Positions 63,435 through 64,000 of a stretch of DNA of 64,000 nucleotides are shown piece after piece. Positions within the stretch are counted from its first letter, which is position 1, and each line of letters begins with the position of its first letter. The DNA comes from Cognatundibacterium crateris (GTDB lineage: Bacteria; Pseudomonadota; Gammaproteobacteria; Burkholderiales; Burkholderiaceae_D). The DNA is taken from the NCBI RefSeq assembly GCF_010078235.1, contig NZ_JAABOS010000006.1, positions 62,001-126,000 on the forward strand, in the 5' to 3' direction. The position numbers and the translations under genes were made by a program. The notes beneath the pieces were generated by a model. It searched no databases and had not been told where the DNA came from. It saw only the letters and a program-made list of their open reading frames with translations.

Positions 63435-64000
63435 ATGTCAGAACTTTCAACCATCGCTGAAGCCTATGTCCGCTTAGTCCTGGCTGTCGGTTTGCATGAT
63501 CCCGGTTATGTCGATGCCTACATTGGGCCGCAGGCCTGGCGCGATGAGGCACAGCAGTTGCCGCTGACGCAGTTGAAGCAGCAGGCCGCTGATTTATTGG
63601 AAGGTATCGCTGCGCTGTCTGACAGCGATGTAGAGCAAAAAGCGCGACAGGCATTTCTGCGCTTACAGATCGCCTCGGTGAAGACGTATATAGAGCAACT
63701 GATGGGACAGTTGCTGCCCTTTGATCAGGAGTCGCTGGCCTTATATGATGCGGTTTCTCCGCCACTGACGCCAGCTGATCTGGATGCAACACTGGCGGAG
63801 TTGGATGCGCTGGTACCGGGGCAGGGTGATCTCAATGCGCGTCTGTCTGACTACAACCGCCAATTCGAAATTCCGCGTGACAAACTCGATGCCGTGTTCA
63901 CGGCAGCTGTCAACGAAGCTCGTGCCAGAACACGGCGCTACATCGCTTTACCGGACAATGAGAGTTTTGAAATTGCCTATGTCAATAATCAGGTCTGGAG
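63435..64000 (+). CDS. Unrecognised protein, 5' part only (runs off the window)
   Basis: From the ATG at 63435 (AAGGG about 6 bases upstream) a frame stays open to the window end, 188 complete codons. It is helix-rich, without signal peptide or membrane segment, beginning MSELSTIAEAYVRLVLAVG and later DESFEIAYV-like (DNESFEIAYVNNQVW). Codon use resembles the neighbours, so it is probably real. The general pattern recalls uncharacterised proteins of about 400 residues, but no function is claimed. Confidence 0.7.
   Translation, partial: MSELSTIAEAYVRLVLAVGLHDPGYVDAYIGPQAWRDEAQQLPLTQLKQQAADLLEGIAALSDSDVEQKARQAFLRLQIASVKTYIEQLMGQLLPFDQESLALYDAVSPPLTPADLDATLAELDALVPGQGDLNARLSDYNRQFEIPRDKLDAVFTAAVNEARARTRRYIALPDNESFEIAYVNNQVW

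Overview
The window looks like a chromosomal segment of a Gram-negative betaproteobacterium of the order Burkholderiales, probably close to Oxalobacteraceae. This is inferred from gene order (rplY-prs-tRNA-Gln-ispE-lolB; ptsN-hprK-rapZ; ubiE-Tim44-ubiJ-ubiB) and protein content, not from a database search. Outer-membrane functions are well represented: LolB, PagP, a TonB-dependent receptor and several lipoproteins. No rRNA, CRISPR array, transposase, integrase or phage gene is visible.

Region 1 (1-23,900) is mostly housekeeping. Leftward genes encode ribosomal protein L25, PRPP synthetase, tRNA-Gln(UUG), IspE, LolB and a large TPR lipoprotein. Rightward genes encode MutM, a dynamin-like GTPase, MutY, an exported S33 peptidase-like hydrolase and a NatAB-type ABC exporter. 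A bidirectional terminator separates these from leftward rapZ-hprK-ptsN, the regulatory PTS-Ntr branch. Here ptsN is preceded by a PAS-GAF-PAS-GGDEF-EAL gene instead of the usual rpoN-hpf. Then come pagP, queF and ilvA (leftward), and a YqaA/DedA-type membrane protein and a Tat-exported HAD phosphatase (rightward).

Region 2 (about 23,900-42,800) is a self-contained mannoside utilisation locus. It holds an FHS-type sugar permease, a LacI regulator, an AGE-family epimerase/isomerase (best read as mannose isomerase), a PfkB fructokinase, a GH47 alpha-mannosidase (a family rare in bacteria), a GH92 alpha-mannosidase, a GH31 alpha-glucosidase, a GH2 beta-mannosidase and a large TonB-dependent receptor. 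Together they suggest uptake of high-mannose N-glycans or mannan oligosaccharides, exo-trimming after export, mannose import, and mannose -> fructose -> fructose-6-phosphate. A short palindrome, TTTA(G/C)TAAA, recurs in its control regions and is a candidate LacI operator.

Region 3 (42,800-44,900) is a small, more A+T-rich accessory patch. It has a BLUF photoreceptor gene, a DUF3267-type membrane protein and, between them, a mosaic made of an 84-bp copy of the BLUF gene joined through 7 bp of shared sequence to a 95-bp exact copy of the 3' part of the HAD phosphatase gene 20 kb upstream. The two 95-bp copies are direct repeats that bracket the whole mannoside locus.

Region 4 (44,900-64,000) returns to core genes: a 1,325-residue FAD/4Fe-4S oxidoreductase, HIT, DUF971, a TonB-C-like lipoprotein, ubiE, a Tim44-like protein, ubiJ, ubiB, a TPMT-like methyltransferase, a PssA-type phosphatidylserine synthase and a formyltransferase whose 3' end overlaps a convergent acetyltransferase. 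A 46-residue DUF3149 protein, a membrane diguanylate cyclase, an NHL-repeat lipoprotein and the 5' part of an unrecognised gene complete the window.
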